NCBI GenBank assembly: GCA_002083555.1
Contig: MSXN01000014.1
Span: forward strand, 1 to 64,000
From: Nitrospira sp. ST-bin5
GTDB taxonomy: Bacteria > Nitrospirota > Nitrospiria > Nitrospirales > Nitrospiraceae
Reading direction: 5' to 3'
Length of the DNA stretch: 64,000 nt
Shown: in pieces, positions 1-7,074 of the stretch
Position numbering within the stretch: the stretch's first letter is position 1
Layout: every line of letters begins with the position of its first letter
Translations under genes and position numbers: made by a program
Notes under the pieces: model-generated
What the model was told of the DNA's origin: nothing
The model's input: the letters and a program-made list of their open reading frames with translations, nothing else
Databases searched by the model: none

Positions 1-173
1 CCTAAGCACCAACCCAGCTAGGCCCGAGGGGCGGAATCGCACACTCTTGAAGCACGCTGGAATAACCTCATCGCATCGAGACACCCGTCCGCGGCTCACT
101 CGGCCTCGAATCACAACCCGAGTTTGCGGGAATCACCTCGAGCGGTTGAGCGGGGCGAAGGGGGTGTTGGGAT
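1..173. repeat. Left copy of a ~173-bp direct repeat
   Basis: Bases 1-173 match 3837-4009 at a constant offset of 3836 with only a handful of mismatches. The repeat spans the stop codon of an antitoxin gene (complete in the right copy at 3554-3841, here cut by the window edge) and the 3' end of an Asn-Pro repeat gene. It may extend further upstream of the window. Confidence 0.9.
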
Positions 174-317
174 TGTAGCGGTTGGCAGGGTTAAAGGGAT
201 TATCCGGCGCGAAGGCCTGCGCGGGATTCAGCGGATTGTCCGGCGCATACGGGCTAGCCGGAGTGAAGATGTTGTAGCTGCGCTCAGAAGCAAGGCCATC
301 AGAACCAGGATCCACAT
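133..317 (-). pseudogene. Asn-Pro repeat secreted protein, copy 1 (frameshifted)
   Basis: This is a decayed copy of a small exported repeat protein. A GGAGG ribosome site precedes an ATG at 317 that opens a hydrophobic signal-like stretch (MWILVLMALLLSA). The repeat region that follows (YAPDNPLNPAQ, FAPDNPFNPANR, ending NTPFAPLNRSR) lies in another frame, so a deletion near 260-275 removed the signal cleavage region and shifted the frame. Copies 2-4 lie at 1105, 2005 and 3969, all on this strand and all beside TA genes. Function is unknown; the repeat itself has no catalytic look. Confidence 0.7.
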
Positions 318-364
318 CGAGAGCCTCCAGGTTCAACCATGACCTGTGTATCACTACTCAGATA

Positions 365-733
365 TTATGGAGATTCAGGATGTGATACCGCCGGGCGCAC
401 ACGGATGCGCCCTGGCTCAACCGTCACGATCGCACCTGACTGAAGTTCCGCCCCATAGCGAGTCAACACCATCAAACAGATAGGCGCTTGCTGAGAGGCG
501 GACAGGACCACCAGCCGGATAATCCCTGCATGAGCCTGTTCTCGCACCACTGCCAACTCACCGAAATCTTTGTCGAGGGTGATGAGAATGCGGCCCTCTT
601 GATAGGCCAGGGCCAGGATTTCATCATCGCCGGGATCAGCAGGCCAGTCTCCCGCCCAGATGACATCGTGCCCTGCGGCCTTCAACGGCTCAACAGCCTC
701 AAATGAGACGCAGGTATCGAGCAGAAGTTTCAC
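365..733 (-). CDS. DUF5615 PIN-like toxin candidate
   Basis: A 122-residue protein of the DUF5615 (Mut7-C/PIN-like nuclease fold) type. The N-terminal MKLLLDTCVS, the central ILITLDKDFGEL and the preceding acidic GDDEILALA are the conserved acidic positions of this fold, consistent with a metal-dependent RNase. It starts with GTG at 733, overlapping the TGA of the upstream DUF433 gene by four bases (GTGA), so the two are translationally coupled. DUF433/DUF5615 pairs are treated as type II TA modules in many genomes; toxicity here is inference. A second pair occurs at 13617-14230. Confidence 0.85.
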   Translation of the reverse strand: MKLLLDTCVSFEAVEPLKAAGHDVIWAGDWPADPGDDEILALAYQEGRILITLDKDFGELAVVREQAHAGIIRLVVLSASQQAPICLMVLTRYGAELQSGAIVTVEPGRIRVRPAVSHPESP

Positions 734-981
734 GAGGCAGTTTCAAGGGGGAACGGCTCAATTCGCTCATGGCCGACAAGCCGATGAGCATAGGCGAGGC
801 AGGCTTGAACATCCTCGCGCTCCAGCCACGGATACCCTTGCAGAATCGTGTCCGTGGTATCCCCGGCCGCGAGCATACCCAGCACATGTTCTACGGCGAG
901 ACGGCGGCCCCGGATAATCGGCTTCCCGCCGAAAATCTTCGGATTGACTGTAATACGTTTGAGAAGAAGCTGCTCATCCAT
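730..981 (-). CDS. DUF433 antitoxin candidate
   Basis: An 83-residue DUF433 protein: RITVNPKIFGGKPIIRGRR followed by VEHVLGMLAAGDTTDTILQGYPWLEREDVQACLAYA, the winged-helix-like DNA-binding arrangement of this family. The ATG at 981 is chosen because GAGG lies six bases upstream; an in-frame GTG at 993 is an alternative. It is the upstream, translationally coupled partner of the DUF5615 gene at 365-733 and probably binds both the toxin and the operon promoter. Confidence 0.85.
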   Translation of the reverse strand: MDEQLLLKRITVNPKIFGGKPIIRGRRLAVEHVLGMLAAGDTTDTILQGYPWLEREDVQACLAYAHRLVGHERIEPFPLETAS

Positions 982-1104
982 AGACCACCTCACCTGGGCG
1001 CATGATAGCGCACTTGCACGGAGAAGAAAACCAATGGAACGAGGTCACGCCGAACTCCCCTGCCTCCAGCCCGATGTCGGACAACCCGGCGCAAGGCTAG
1101 AGGG

Positions 1105-1407
1105 TTACCGCGAGCGGTTGAGCGGGGCGAAGGGGGTGTTGGGATTGTAGCGATTGGCGGGGTTCAGGGGATTGGCGGGATTGAACGGATTGTCGGGTGC
1201 GTAGCGATTCGTCGGGTTGACGGGGTTGCCGGGATCAAAGCGGTTGGCCGGGTTGAAGGGATTGTCCGATGCGAAGGCCTGCGCGGGATTCAGCGGATTG
1301 TCCGGCGCATACCGGCTGGCTGGATTGAAGATATTGTCGTCGCGCTCATACTGCTCAGAGAAGTGTTGCTCAGCAATAGAAAGACTGACAACGAGGAGCA
1401 GGGCCAT
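1105..1407 (-). CDS. Asn-Pro repeat secreted protein, copy 2
   Basis: The most complete copy, 100 residues. After a short hydrophobic start (MALLLVVSLSIAEQ) and FSEQYERDDNIFNPAS come about six units of a 12-residue repeat of the form (R/A)(Y/F)xPxNPxNPxN, ending NTPFAPLNRSR. Alignment with copies 1 and 3 shows that the original start (ATGTGG, six bases after GGAGG) is lost here; the ATG at 1407 corresponds to an internal Met, leaving GGAGG about 19 bases away, so translation may be poor. Likely exported to the periplasm or surface. No known family recognised. Confidence 0.6.
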   Translation of the reverse strand: MALLLVVSLSIAEQHFSEQYERDDNIFNPASRYAPDNPLNPAQAFASDNPFNPANRFDPGNPVNPTNRYAPDNPFNPANPLNPANRYNPNTPFAPLNRSR

Positions 1408-1435
1408 CAGAGCCAGGCCGGTTCGCCTCCGATGT

Positions 1436-1648
1436 CTAGGTGCCGGTCATGAGTTCAGCTTCCAAAGGATGATCCTTTTTAAAACGGCTCACACCCAGCA
1501 CGCTGAAGCCCAACACATGCCCCTCCTCATCAACCCGTTCCATCACCGCATCGTGAGCCGTGGCCCGCATGAATCCCGGCGCCTCACGAAACTGGACTTC
1601 GAGGTAGTCCGCCTCCGGGTCAAACCAGACTTTTACTTTTTCGGCCAT
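1436..1648 (-). CDS. DUF2283 family small protein
   Basis: A 70-residue DUF2283 protein: VKVWFDPEADYLEVQFRE, then EEGHVLGFSVLGVSRF, the characteristic beta-strand pattern of the family (bits of D-x-E-x-D-x-L-Y/E-I). AGGAGA lies seven bases before the ATG at 1648. Its start overlaps the end of the upstream gene at 1633-1944 by 16 bases, so they form a two-gene unit. DUF2283 proteins often sit beside RelE-fold toxins, so this is the candidate antitoxin; its family function is not firmly established. Confidence 0.75.
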   Translation of the reverse strand: MAEKVKVWFDPEADYLEVQFREAPGFMRATAHDAVMERVDEEGHVLGFSVLGVSRFKKDHPLEAELMTGT

Positions 1649-1944
1649 ACGGTTTCTCCTGACTTCAGTCGATCAGTCAAATAGGCCGTCACGACAAAAG
1701 CGCCATCTGTCGGGCACTTTACCACGACGCACAGCCATTTCCCACCAACCATCGTTTGGGCGTAAAACTCATAAAACAACTGCACGGTGTCGTCCGAACG
1801 GGATATCCGCACTTCTGTCGGGACTTGGAGCGCACGCTCGATCTCTGCCTCCATCCCGGCCATTTCCTGATGCTGAAGAACATGCGTCACTCGCTCGTCA
1901 GTTAGCCGGACCGATCGTCCGAAACAGTCACGGATAATCTTCAT
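1633..1944 (-). CDS. Putative toxin partner of DUF2283 protein
   Basis: A 103-residue protein with a start MKIIRDCFGRSVRLTDERVTHVLQHQEM followed by beta-strand-rich KWLCVVVKCPTDGAFVVTAYLTD, resembling DUF4258/PBECR-like small nuclease folds that accompany DUF2283 genes. The ATG at 1944 is chosen for its GGGGA site five bases upstream; ATG 1959 has none. Overlaps the DUF2283 gene by 16 bases. The toxin role is inferred from fold resemblance and context. Confidence 0.6.
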   Translation of the reverse strand: MKIIRDCFGRSVRLTDERVTHVLQHQEMAGMEAEIERALQVPTEVRISRSDDTVQLFYEFYAQTMVGGKWLCVVVKCPTDGAFVVTAYLTDRLKSGETVWPKK

Positions 1945-2004
1945 CGCTTCCCCTGACATGCGCGGTGCAGGAACACCGATCTGATCATCTATGTCGGGGG
2001 CATT

Positions 2005-2286
2005 CTACACACATTCGACGGAGAGGAAATCCCCCCATCGAATTTCCTCGTCTTCGAGGTCCTGAGTGACCACGAAATTGACCGGATTGCCGGGATCAAA
2101 ACGGTTGGCCGGGTTGAAGGGATGATCCGGCGCGAAGGCCTGCGCGGGATTCAGCGGATTATCCGGCGCATACTGACTGGCCGGATTGAAGATATTGTAG
2201 TCACGCTCGTATTTCTCAGAGAAGTTTTGCTCAGCAAAGGAAGGAGTGACAGCGGAGAGCAAAACCATCAGAATCAGAATCCACAT
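2005..2286 (-). CDS. Asn-Pro repeat secreted protein, copy 3 (tail replaced)
   Basis: The copy with the best signal peptide: MWILILMVLLSAVTPSFAEQ with an A-x-A-like cleavage region, then NFSEKYERDYNIFNPAS and three repeat units (YAPDNPLNPAQ, FAPDHPFNPANR, FDPGNPVN). The usual repeats and the NTPFAPLNRSR ending are missing; the frame instead runs into an unrelated acidic tail (VTQDLEDEEIRWGDFLSVEC). ATG at 2286 follows GGAGG with a 6-base gap, as in copy 1. Probably a 3'-truncated copy joined to foreign sequence. Confidence 0.6.
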   Translation of the reverse strand: MWILILMVLLSAVTPSFAEQNFSEKYERDYNIFNPASQYAPDNPLNPAQAFAPDHPFNPANRFDPGNPVNFVVTQDLEDEEIRWGDFLSVECV

Positions 2287-2326
2287 CAAGAGCCTCCGGA
2301 CTCAAGCTTCCCGATTCTTAAACTCG

Positions 2327-2430
2327 GCACTCAGGACTCAGTACCCAGCACTTCCGTGCAGCACTCAGGACTATGAACTCAACGCGTCCCGCGAGCACTC
2401 AGGACTGAGCACTTCTTCGGAAACGCCTAC
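2327..2430. repeat. GCACTCAGGACT motif spaced at exactly 34 bp
   Basis: The 12-mer GCACTCAGGACT starts at 2327, 2361 and 2395, an exact 34-bp spacing, with diverged sequence between. Lies in the non-coding gap between Asn-Pro copy 3 and higA. Confidence 0.6.
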
Positions 2431-2554
2431 ACCCCTTCCGAGAGCCCTACAAGCGGCGCCCAAGAAAAGACACCCGGTACATTGTTTTTGCGTGGAGATG
2501 TGCTCAGCAAAAGGCAAACCCCGCCATCTAGACAGATGCGTAGGAAGAACGAAC

Positions 2555-2860
2555 TCACGCCTCTACTAATACGGCTCGCCTCACTTTGGGCGCACCGGCC
2601 TTGCGGGCTTGCCAGAGGTCATAGGAAGCCTGCTGAGCGACCCACAAGTCGGCACGGCCTCCGTGATCTACCCCGAGCCATCCTTCTAATCGGAGGGCCA
2701 TTTCCGGAGAGATCGCCGCGCGGCCATTCAAGACTCGTGACAATGCGGCACGGGTCACCCCCAGTTGGTCCGCAGCTTGCGTCACGGTCAAGCCCAGAGC
2801 CGGCAAAACATCCTCTCTCAACGTTTCGCCCGGGTGCGGTGGATTATGCATCCGACTCAT
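2555..2860 (-). CDS. higA: HigA-family antitoxin
   Basis: A 101-residue Xre/HTH protein of the HigA (VapI) type. HPGETLREDVLPALGLTVTQ is the typical N-terminus; the helix-turn-helix is AADQLGVTRAALSRVLNGRA, followed by ISPEMALRLEGWLG and the C-terminal WLVAQQASYDLWQAR-like tail (here VAQQASYDLWQARKAG). It lies 12 bases after the higB gene in the usual toxin-first order and should neutralise the toxin and repress the operon. Confidence 0.93.
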   Translation of the reverse strand: MSRMHNPPHPGETLREDVLPALGLTVTQAADQLGVTRAALSRVLNGRAAISPEMALRLEGWLGVDHGGRADLWVAQQASYDLWQARKAGAPKVRRAVLVEA

Positions 2861-2872
2861 ACTGGAGCCCTC

Positions 2873-3151
2873 CTAGTGATAATCTTGGTAATCAATGAGT
2901 ACGACACCCTCGCCATCAAAGCCAAAGGTAAGCCGCCAATTCCCGCTTACCGACACCGCATACCGGCCGGCCAGATTGCCGGTCAGGGCATGCAGCCCCC
3001 ATCCCGGCACGTTCATATCCGCCGCCGTTTTGGCCAGGTCAAGCCTGGCGAGTTGCCGACTAAGCCGAGCCGCATGGTGAGGCTGGATACCTGCCTTGCT
3101 GCCACTTTCAAAAAACGCTTGCAGCCCCTTGTGCCGGAACGTCTTAATCAT
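2873..3151 (-). CDS. higB: HigB-family mRNA interferase toxin
   Basis: A 92-residue RelE-superfamily toxin of the HigB-1 type: MIKTFRHKGLQAFFESG at the start, RLSRQLARLDLA, and the closing GRYAVSVSGNWRLTFGFDGEGVVLIDYQDYH with the N-W-R-L-T-F motif of the ribosome-dependent RNase. The ATG at 3151 matches the family start; an upstream in-frame ATG at 3181 would add ten unconserved residues. Forms an operon with higA. Confidence 0.92.
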   Translation of the reverse strand: MIKTFRHKGLQAFFESGSKAGIQPHHAARLSRQLARLDLAKTAADMNVPGWGLHALTGNLAGRYAVSVSGNWRLTFGFDGEGVVLIDYQDYH

Positions 3152-3399
3152 ACCACGACACTGTATAGCGTAGCGTTTCACATGTCAACTCGACACGACC
3201 TTGATCGCGAGGCAAACAACGGAAACCTTCTGCATCACTTCGGCACACCGCCACGTCTTCAGAGCAACAATTCAGAATGTTTCCGTTCTTTCCCCTCAGG
3301 GACATTTCCCAATAACCGCGGCCGCAGTCTGAGGGATTGCCTGTGCCGTAGGGATTGGGAGTGGGAATTGTCAGGGCAAGGGGTGGTCGGTGCGACTGA
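3152..3399. other. Gap upstream of higB with no intact gene
   Basis: This 248-bp stretch divides the divergent higBA operon and the plus-strand antitoxin remnant module. It must hold the higB promoter. No intact reading frame with family resemblance is visible; the right end probably contains decayed 5' sequence of the toxin fragment that follows. Confidence 0.4.
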
Positions 3400-3609
3400 A
3401 AAAGACTCCCGGTACCTTTTCTTTGTCTCTACTGCGCATTGGATGGAAACACGGTCGTGCTGCTGCTATGTGGAGGGAGCAAGGCGACTCAACCGGCAGA
3501 TATTACACAAGCCCAACAGTTGTGGGCCGACTATCAACGACGGAGGAAGCCTCATGCGAAGTCGAAAGTACCACGCCAAACTCATGGACGACCTGCAAGA
3601 CCCCGCTGA
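3400..3609 (+). pseudogene. C-terminal remnant of a RelE/HigB-type toxin
   Basis: In frame with position 3442 the sequence reads DGNTVVLLLCGGSKATQ then ADITQAQQLWADYQRRRK, the typical C-terminus of HigB-2/Gp49-like toxins (VVLLLCGGDK, A-x-x-L-W). A TGA at 3397 and the lack of any start leave only the last third of the toxin. The frame runs past the start of the antitoxin gene at 3554 to a stop at 3607. Thus the antitoxin downstream is an orphan. Confidence 0.6.
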
Positions 3610-3841
3610 AGCGGCGGCCTATTTGGATGCAGCCCTCGAAGCCGGAGACCGCGAGGCCTTTCTGCTCGCCGTCAAGCACGTCGCCGAAGCGCGCGGCGGA
3701 ATGTCCCGGCTGGCCAAGACCGCCGCACTCAATCGGGAACATCTCTATCGGATGCTCTCAAAAGACGGGAACCCTGAAATTCAAAGTCTGGCCACTGTGC
3801 TGCAGGCGCTGGGACTGCGATTGTCCATTGAAGCCGCCTAA
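3554..3841 (+). CDS. HTH antitoxin (orphan; partner toxin broken)
   Basis: A 95-residue addiction-module antidote of the HigA-2 type: AAAYLDAALEAGDREAFLLAVKHVAEARGGMSRLAKTAALNREHLYRMLSKDGNPEIQSLATVLQALGLRLSI. The helix-turn-helix is MSRLAKTAALNREHLYRML. GGAGG lies eight bases before the ATG at 3554. A much longer in-frame opening exists upstream (from 2765) but runs antisense through higBA. The stop codon falls in the ~173-bp direct repeat, and the window's first bases are the end of a second copy of this gene. Confidence 0.88.
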   Translation: MRSRKYHAKLMDDLQDPAEAAAYLDAALEAGDREAFLLAVKHVAEARGGMSRLAKTAALNREHLYRMLSKDGNPEIQSLATVLQALGLRLSIEAA

Positions 3842-4009
3842 GCACCAACCCAGCTAGGTCCGAGGGGCGGAATCGCACACGCTTGATGCACGCTGGAATA
3901 ACCTCATCGCATCGAGACACCCGTCCGCGGCTCACTCAGCCTCGAATCACAACCCGAGTTTGCGGGAATCACCTCGAGCGGTTGAGCGGAGCGAAGGGGG
4001 TGGTGGGAT
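3837..4009. repeat. Right copy of the ~173-bp direct repeat
   Basis: Matches 1-173 (offset 3836) with scattered single-base differences. It runs from the last codon of the HTH antitoxin into the 3' end of Asn-Pro copy 4. Confidence 0.9.
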
Positions 4010-4120
4010 TGTAGCGATTCTCCGGATTGACCGGATTGCCGGGATCAAAGCGGTTGGCCGGGTGAAGGGATTATCCGGCGCGAAAGCCTGCGCGGGATTC
4101 AGCGGATTGTCCGGAGCATA
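3969..4120 (-). pseudogene. Asn-Pro repeat protein, copy 4 (frameshifted, 5' truncated)
   Basis: Reading from 4120 leftwards gives YAPDNPLNPAQAFAPDNPF, then a one-base deletion at about 4052 (GGCCGGGTGAAGG versus GGCCGGGTTGAAGG in the other copies) shifts the frame; the rest (NRFDPGNPVNPENRYNPTT, NRSR stop at 3969) continues in another frame. Signal peptide and start are missing, lost at the junction with the restriction island near 4121-4140. Confidence 0.7.
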
Positions 4121-4163
4121 CCTGCGGACGGATTGGGAAAAAAGAGAATGTCCCCGTTTCTTG

Positions 4164-4370
4164 CTATGAAATAACTAAGGCAGCTGTAATCACACCAACT
4201 TTCGGCGAGTTTCCGGAGATAGCCCATCCAAAACCAGCACCGGCGGCTAAGATAGGCGTGTAAAACCTGAACGTTTCCGAAAGGCGCGTATTCAAGAAGC
4301 CAATAATTTGCTGATGGTACTTTTGGGTTACATCAACGGTCGCCTTTGGAAAGTGTTCATATCCCATCAC
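4164..4370 (-). CDS. Small hypothetical protein, probably truncated
   Basis: A 68-residue frame directly after hsdM (8-base gap) beginning MMGYEHFPKATVDVTQKYHQ with a hydrophobic segment ILAAGAGFGWAI and a final VGVITAALVIS. It looks like the N-terminal part of a longer membrane protein that was cut where the restriction island meets the Asn-Pro/TA block. No family recognised. Confidence 0.45.
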   Translation of the reverse strand: MMGYEHFPKATVDVTQKYHQQIIGFLNTRLSETFRFYTPILAAGAGFGWAISGNSPKVGVITAALVIS

Positions 4371-4378
4371 ATCCTCAC

Positions 4379-5884
4379 TTAAACTGCAGGCGAATCTTTA
4401 TCATTTCCTAAATCATTTGCGATTAATCGAAACTGCTCGAGAGCTGCCTCCAAGTCATCCACGATTTCTTGGGCGATGATGTCGGGGTTGGGGAGATTGG
4501 CGGAGTCTTCTAGAGAGTCGTCTTTTAGCCAGAAGATATCGAGGCTGGCTTTGTCGCGAGCCACTAACTCGTCGTAATCATAGGCACGCCAACGGCCGTC
4601 TGGCTTCTTGTCTGACCAGGTGGCCTTGCGAGTATGCCTATTTGACGAGTTGTAGCATTTCACGAACTCGTCCAGGTCTTCGCGCTTGAGCGGATCGGTC
4701 TTGAGGGTGAAATGCTTGTTGGTGCGGAGGTCGTAGATCCAGAGCTTCTTGGTCCAGGGGGTCTCGCTTGCTGGCTTCTTGTCGAAGAAGAGCACATTGG
4801 CTTTCACGCCCTGCGCGTAGAAGAGGCCGGTCGGCAGACGCAGGAGTGTGTGCACATCGCACTCGTGTAGGAGCTTACGACGGACGGTTTCCCCTGCCCC
4901 GCCTTCAAAGAGCACGTTGTCAGGGACAACAACCGCCGCGCGGCCATTTTGCTTCAGCAACGTTTTGACGTGCTGGACGAAATTGAGCTGCTTGTTGGAA
5001 GTCGTGGCCCAGAAGTCGTCACGTTCGACGATGTCCCGTTCCTTGGAGACCTGGCCTTCTTCGCCGACGATGGTCGTGCTGCTCTTCTTTCCGAAGGGCG
5101 GATTGGTCATCACGATGTCGAACCGATCCCCAGGGTCAGCGGCCAAGGAATCGGATACGACAATGGGCAAGTCTTTGTCGCTCCCGATCCCATGGAGCAT
5201 CAGGTTCATCGCGCAAAGTCTAGCCGTGCTTTGGACCAATTCCCATCCCTTGAACGTGCCTTGCTTGAGTTGGCGCTTTTCGTCCTTGGTCAGGTTCGGA
5301 TAATGCTTCACAATGTAGTCATGAGCGGCCAGAAAGAATCCACCTGTCCCGCAGGCCGGATCACAGATGGTCTCGCTGGACTTCGGGGCGATAGCCTCGA
5401 CAATTGCAACAATCAACGGCCTTGGAGTGAAGTACTGGCCCGCGCCGGACTTGGTGTCCTGCGCGTTCTTCTCCAGCAAGCCCTCGTAGGCGTCTCCTTT
5501 TACATCAGCGCTCATCGTAGACCAGTCTTCTTTGTCGATCAGATCCACAATCAGCCGCCGAAGCTTGACCGGGTCCTGGAATTTATTCTGGGCCTTCGTG
5601 AAGATCAGGCCGAGCATCCCCTTCCCTTTACCGAGCTCTTCCAGGAGATGACGATAGTGGTCGAACAGGTCGTCGCCGTCCTTCTTGAGCAAGCTGGGCC
5701 AACTGTACTTGTCGGGAATCTGGCTGAGCTGGTTATACGGTGGCTTCGTGCGCTCGTCGGCCATCTTGAGAAAGAGCAAATACGTCAACTGCTCGACATA
5801 GTCGCCATAGCTCATCCCGTCGTCACGAAGTACGTTGCAGTAGTTCCAGAGCTTTTGAATGATTTGCTGCGAATGGTTATTCAT
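4379..5884 (-). CDS. hsdM: Type I restriction-modification DNA methyltransferase subunit
   Basis: A full-length 501-residue HsdM. The N-terminal helical domain (IIQKLWNYCNVLRDDGMSYGDYVEQLTYLLFLKMADE) is followed by the SAM-binding motif I DPACGTGGFFLAAHDYI and the catalytic motif IV NPPFG of N6-adenine methyltransferases. With HsdS it methylates the recognition site and is also needed for restriction by HsdR. It is last in the operon, overlapping tcmP by four bases (ATGA), an unusual place since hsdM normally precedes hsdS; a remnant of another hsdM start lies at 7917-8027. Confidence 0.96.
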   Translation of the reverse strand: MNNHSQQIIQKLWNYCNVLRDDGMSYGDYVEQLTYLLFLKMADERTKPPYNQLSQIPDKYSWPSLLKKDGDDLFDHYRHLLEELGKGKGMLGLIFTKAQNKFQDPVKLRRLIVDLIDKEDWSTMSADVKGDAYEGLLEKNAQDTKSGAGQYFTPRPLIVAIVEAIAPKSSETICDPACGTGGFFLAAHDYIVKHYPNLTKDEKRQLKQGTFKGWELVQSTARLCAMNLMLHGIGSDKDLPIVVSDSLAADPGDRFDIVMTNPPFGKKSSTTIVGEEGQVSKERDIVERDDFWATTSNKQLNFVQHVKTLLKQNGRAAVVVPDNVLFEGGAGETVRRKLLHECDVHTLLRLPTGLFYAQGVKANVLFFDKKPASETPWTKKLWIYDLRTNKHFTLKTDPLKREDLDEFVKCYNSSNRHTRKATWSDKKPDGRWRAYDYDELVARDKASLDIFWLKDDSLEDSANLPNPDIIAQEIVDDLEAALEQFRLIANDLGNDKDSPAV

Positions 5885-7074
5885 AACTCCGCTGGTCTTT
5901 TCTCTCTAGAAGTTTTCCAAACCAGAACAATGCCCTGTCCTCGCTGAGGCACATGCTGTCGTGCCTTAAGTCCAGTGATAGTCAGTACGCCCTCTTCGAC
6001 CCAACTTCGAATCCACTCTTTGAGATCGCTCTCCCAGCTTAAGGAAAAGCTGAGAGTGAGAGCACACGCCTGGTCGTATGGGACCTCATTGTGCATTTCG
6101 AGTAGATCGAGAACAGCTTGCTTTGATTTCACGAGGTACCGCACGCGCAGTGAATTATAATAATTGGGATCGTGGAGGATCTCGCCGCTGTATAGTTCAG
6201 CCTGCCTGGTTTTCTCCTCGCGCTTTCTTTGCTTGGCATGTGCTCGCGCTTTTTCCATCACAGCCATTGCGCGTTTCTCTGCGTCTTTGAATACCTCGAC
6301 CCCAGCAAGACTCCTTGTCGCATAAATCAAGTGGAATGCAGTTCGATCGATTTCTGGATGAAGCACTATTGCGGAGCAGACATAAGGAAAGTTACCTGTT
6401 GATTTCACGTTCCTGATGTACTCCTCGACGGCGACATCCTCGCGTTCTTGTTGAGCAAGACCTTTGATCTTTTCCCTGAAATTTTCGGAGCCAAAGAACC
6501 TGACGAAGCTCTGTTGATTGACCTCTTCGGGGTAGTCGATAAACCGGCGAATATGGCCAGTCATGAAATTGATCAGGACTTCCCCAGGGTCAAACTTCAG
6601 TAGCGGAGCTATCGCGTTCATTTCGAATCCCGTCCAGCCTGTAGGATCGATGAATATGAACGGAAACGACCGAGAACCGCCTTTCCTCACAAACTCCAGA
6701 ATCAGTGGAATGGCATGTTCTAGCTTCTTATTCTGGGGCTCAATCTCGACGTCAGTTATTTTGTCGGTGAACTGCTTGAGCTTGTTAAAAGCAGAGCGAT
6801 TGCTTTCGAGGAAGAAACACCGAAGCCTCAAGGTCCGGCCTGTTTTATCTTGATGGACCCTTCGAGCCTTGCGCAGTTGTTCTAGAGCGATCGAAAACGA
6901 GCTGTCCTTGAATTCCTCTGACTGAACATTCCAAGGGCCTGAGAAGCAGTCAACGTAAGTAAGAGTATCCTTGTGTGTGCCTACAATGATTGCAAAACGT
7001 TCGAGGTATTGCTGAAGGATGAAGTGCTTGACGAGGGTTTGTTCGCGGCCCGCATACAGATTGGCGTCGCTCAA
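5881..7074 (-). CDS. tcmP: Three-Cys-motif partner protein TcmP
   Basis: A 397-residue protein of the TcmP family: REQTLVKHFILQQYLERFA at the N-terminus, TYVDCFSGPWNV (a methyltransferase-like motif I), CFFLESNRSAF and FIFIDPTGWTGF (motif IV-like). The family is named for its conserved pairing with the three-Cys-motif (Gp37/Gp68) protein, which precedes it here with a four-base ATGA overlap. The Rossmann-like motifs suggest a nucleotide or SAM-binding enzyme; its biochemical role is unproven. Insertion between hsdS and hsdM suggests a linked defence or DNA-modifying function. Confidence 0.88.
   Translation of the reverse strand: MSDANLYAGREQTLVKHFILQQYLERFAIIVGTHKDTLTYVDCFSGPWNVQSEEFKDSSFSIALEQLRKARRVHQDKTGRTLRLRCFFLESNRSAFNKLKQFTDKITDVEIEPQNKKLEHAIPLILEFVRKGGSRSFPFIFIDPTGWTGFEMNAIAPLLKFDPGEVLINFMTGHIRRFIDYPEEVNQQSFVRFFGSENFREKIKGLAQQEREDVAVEEYIRNVKSTGNFPYVCSAIVLHPEIDRTAFHLIYATRSLAGVEVFKDAEKRAMAVMEKARAHAKQRKREEKTRQAELYSGEILHDPNYYNSLRVRYLVKSKQAVLDLLEMHNEVPYDQACALTLSFSLSWESDLKEWIRSWVEEGVLTITGLKARQHVPQRGQGIVLVWKTSREKRPAEL

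Noticed and set aside
2765..3553. Long plus-strand reading frame leading into the HTH antitoxin
   Set aside because: It runs antisense through higBA and lacks family resemblance; the real gene starts at 3554 after GGAGG.
1..4140. Classical integron cassette array
   Set aside because: No integrase and no attC-like palindromes are seen; genes lie on both strands.
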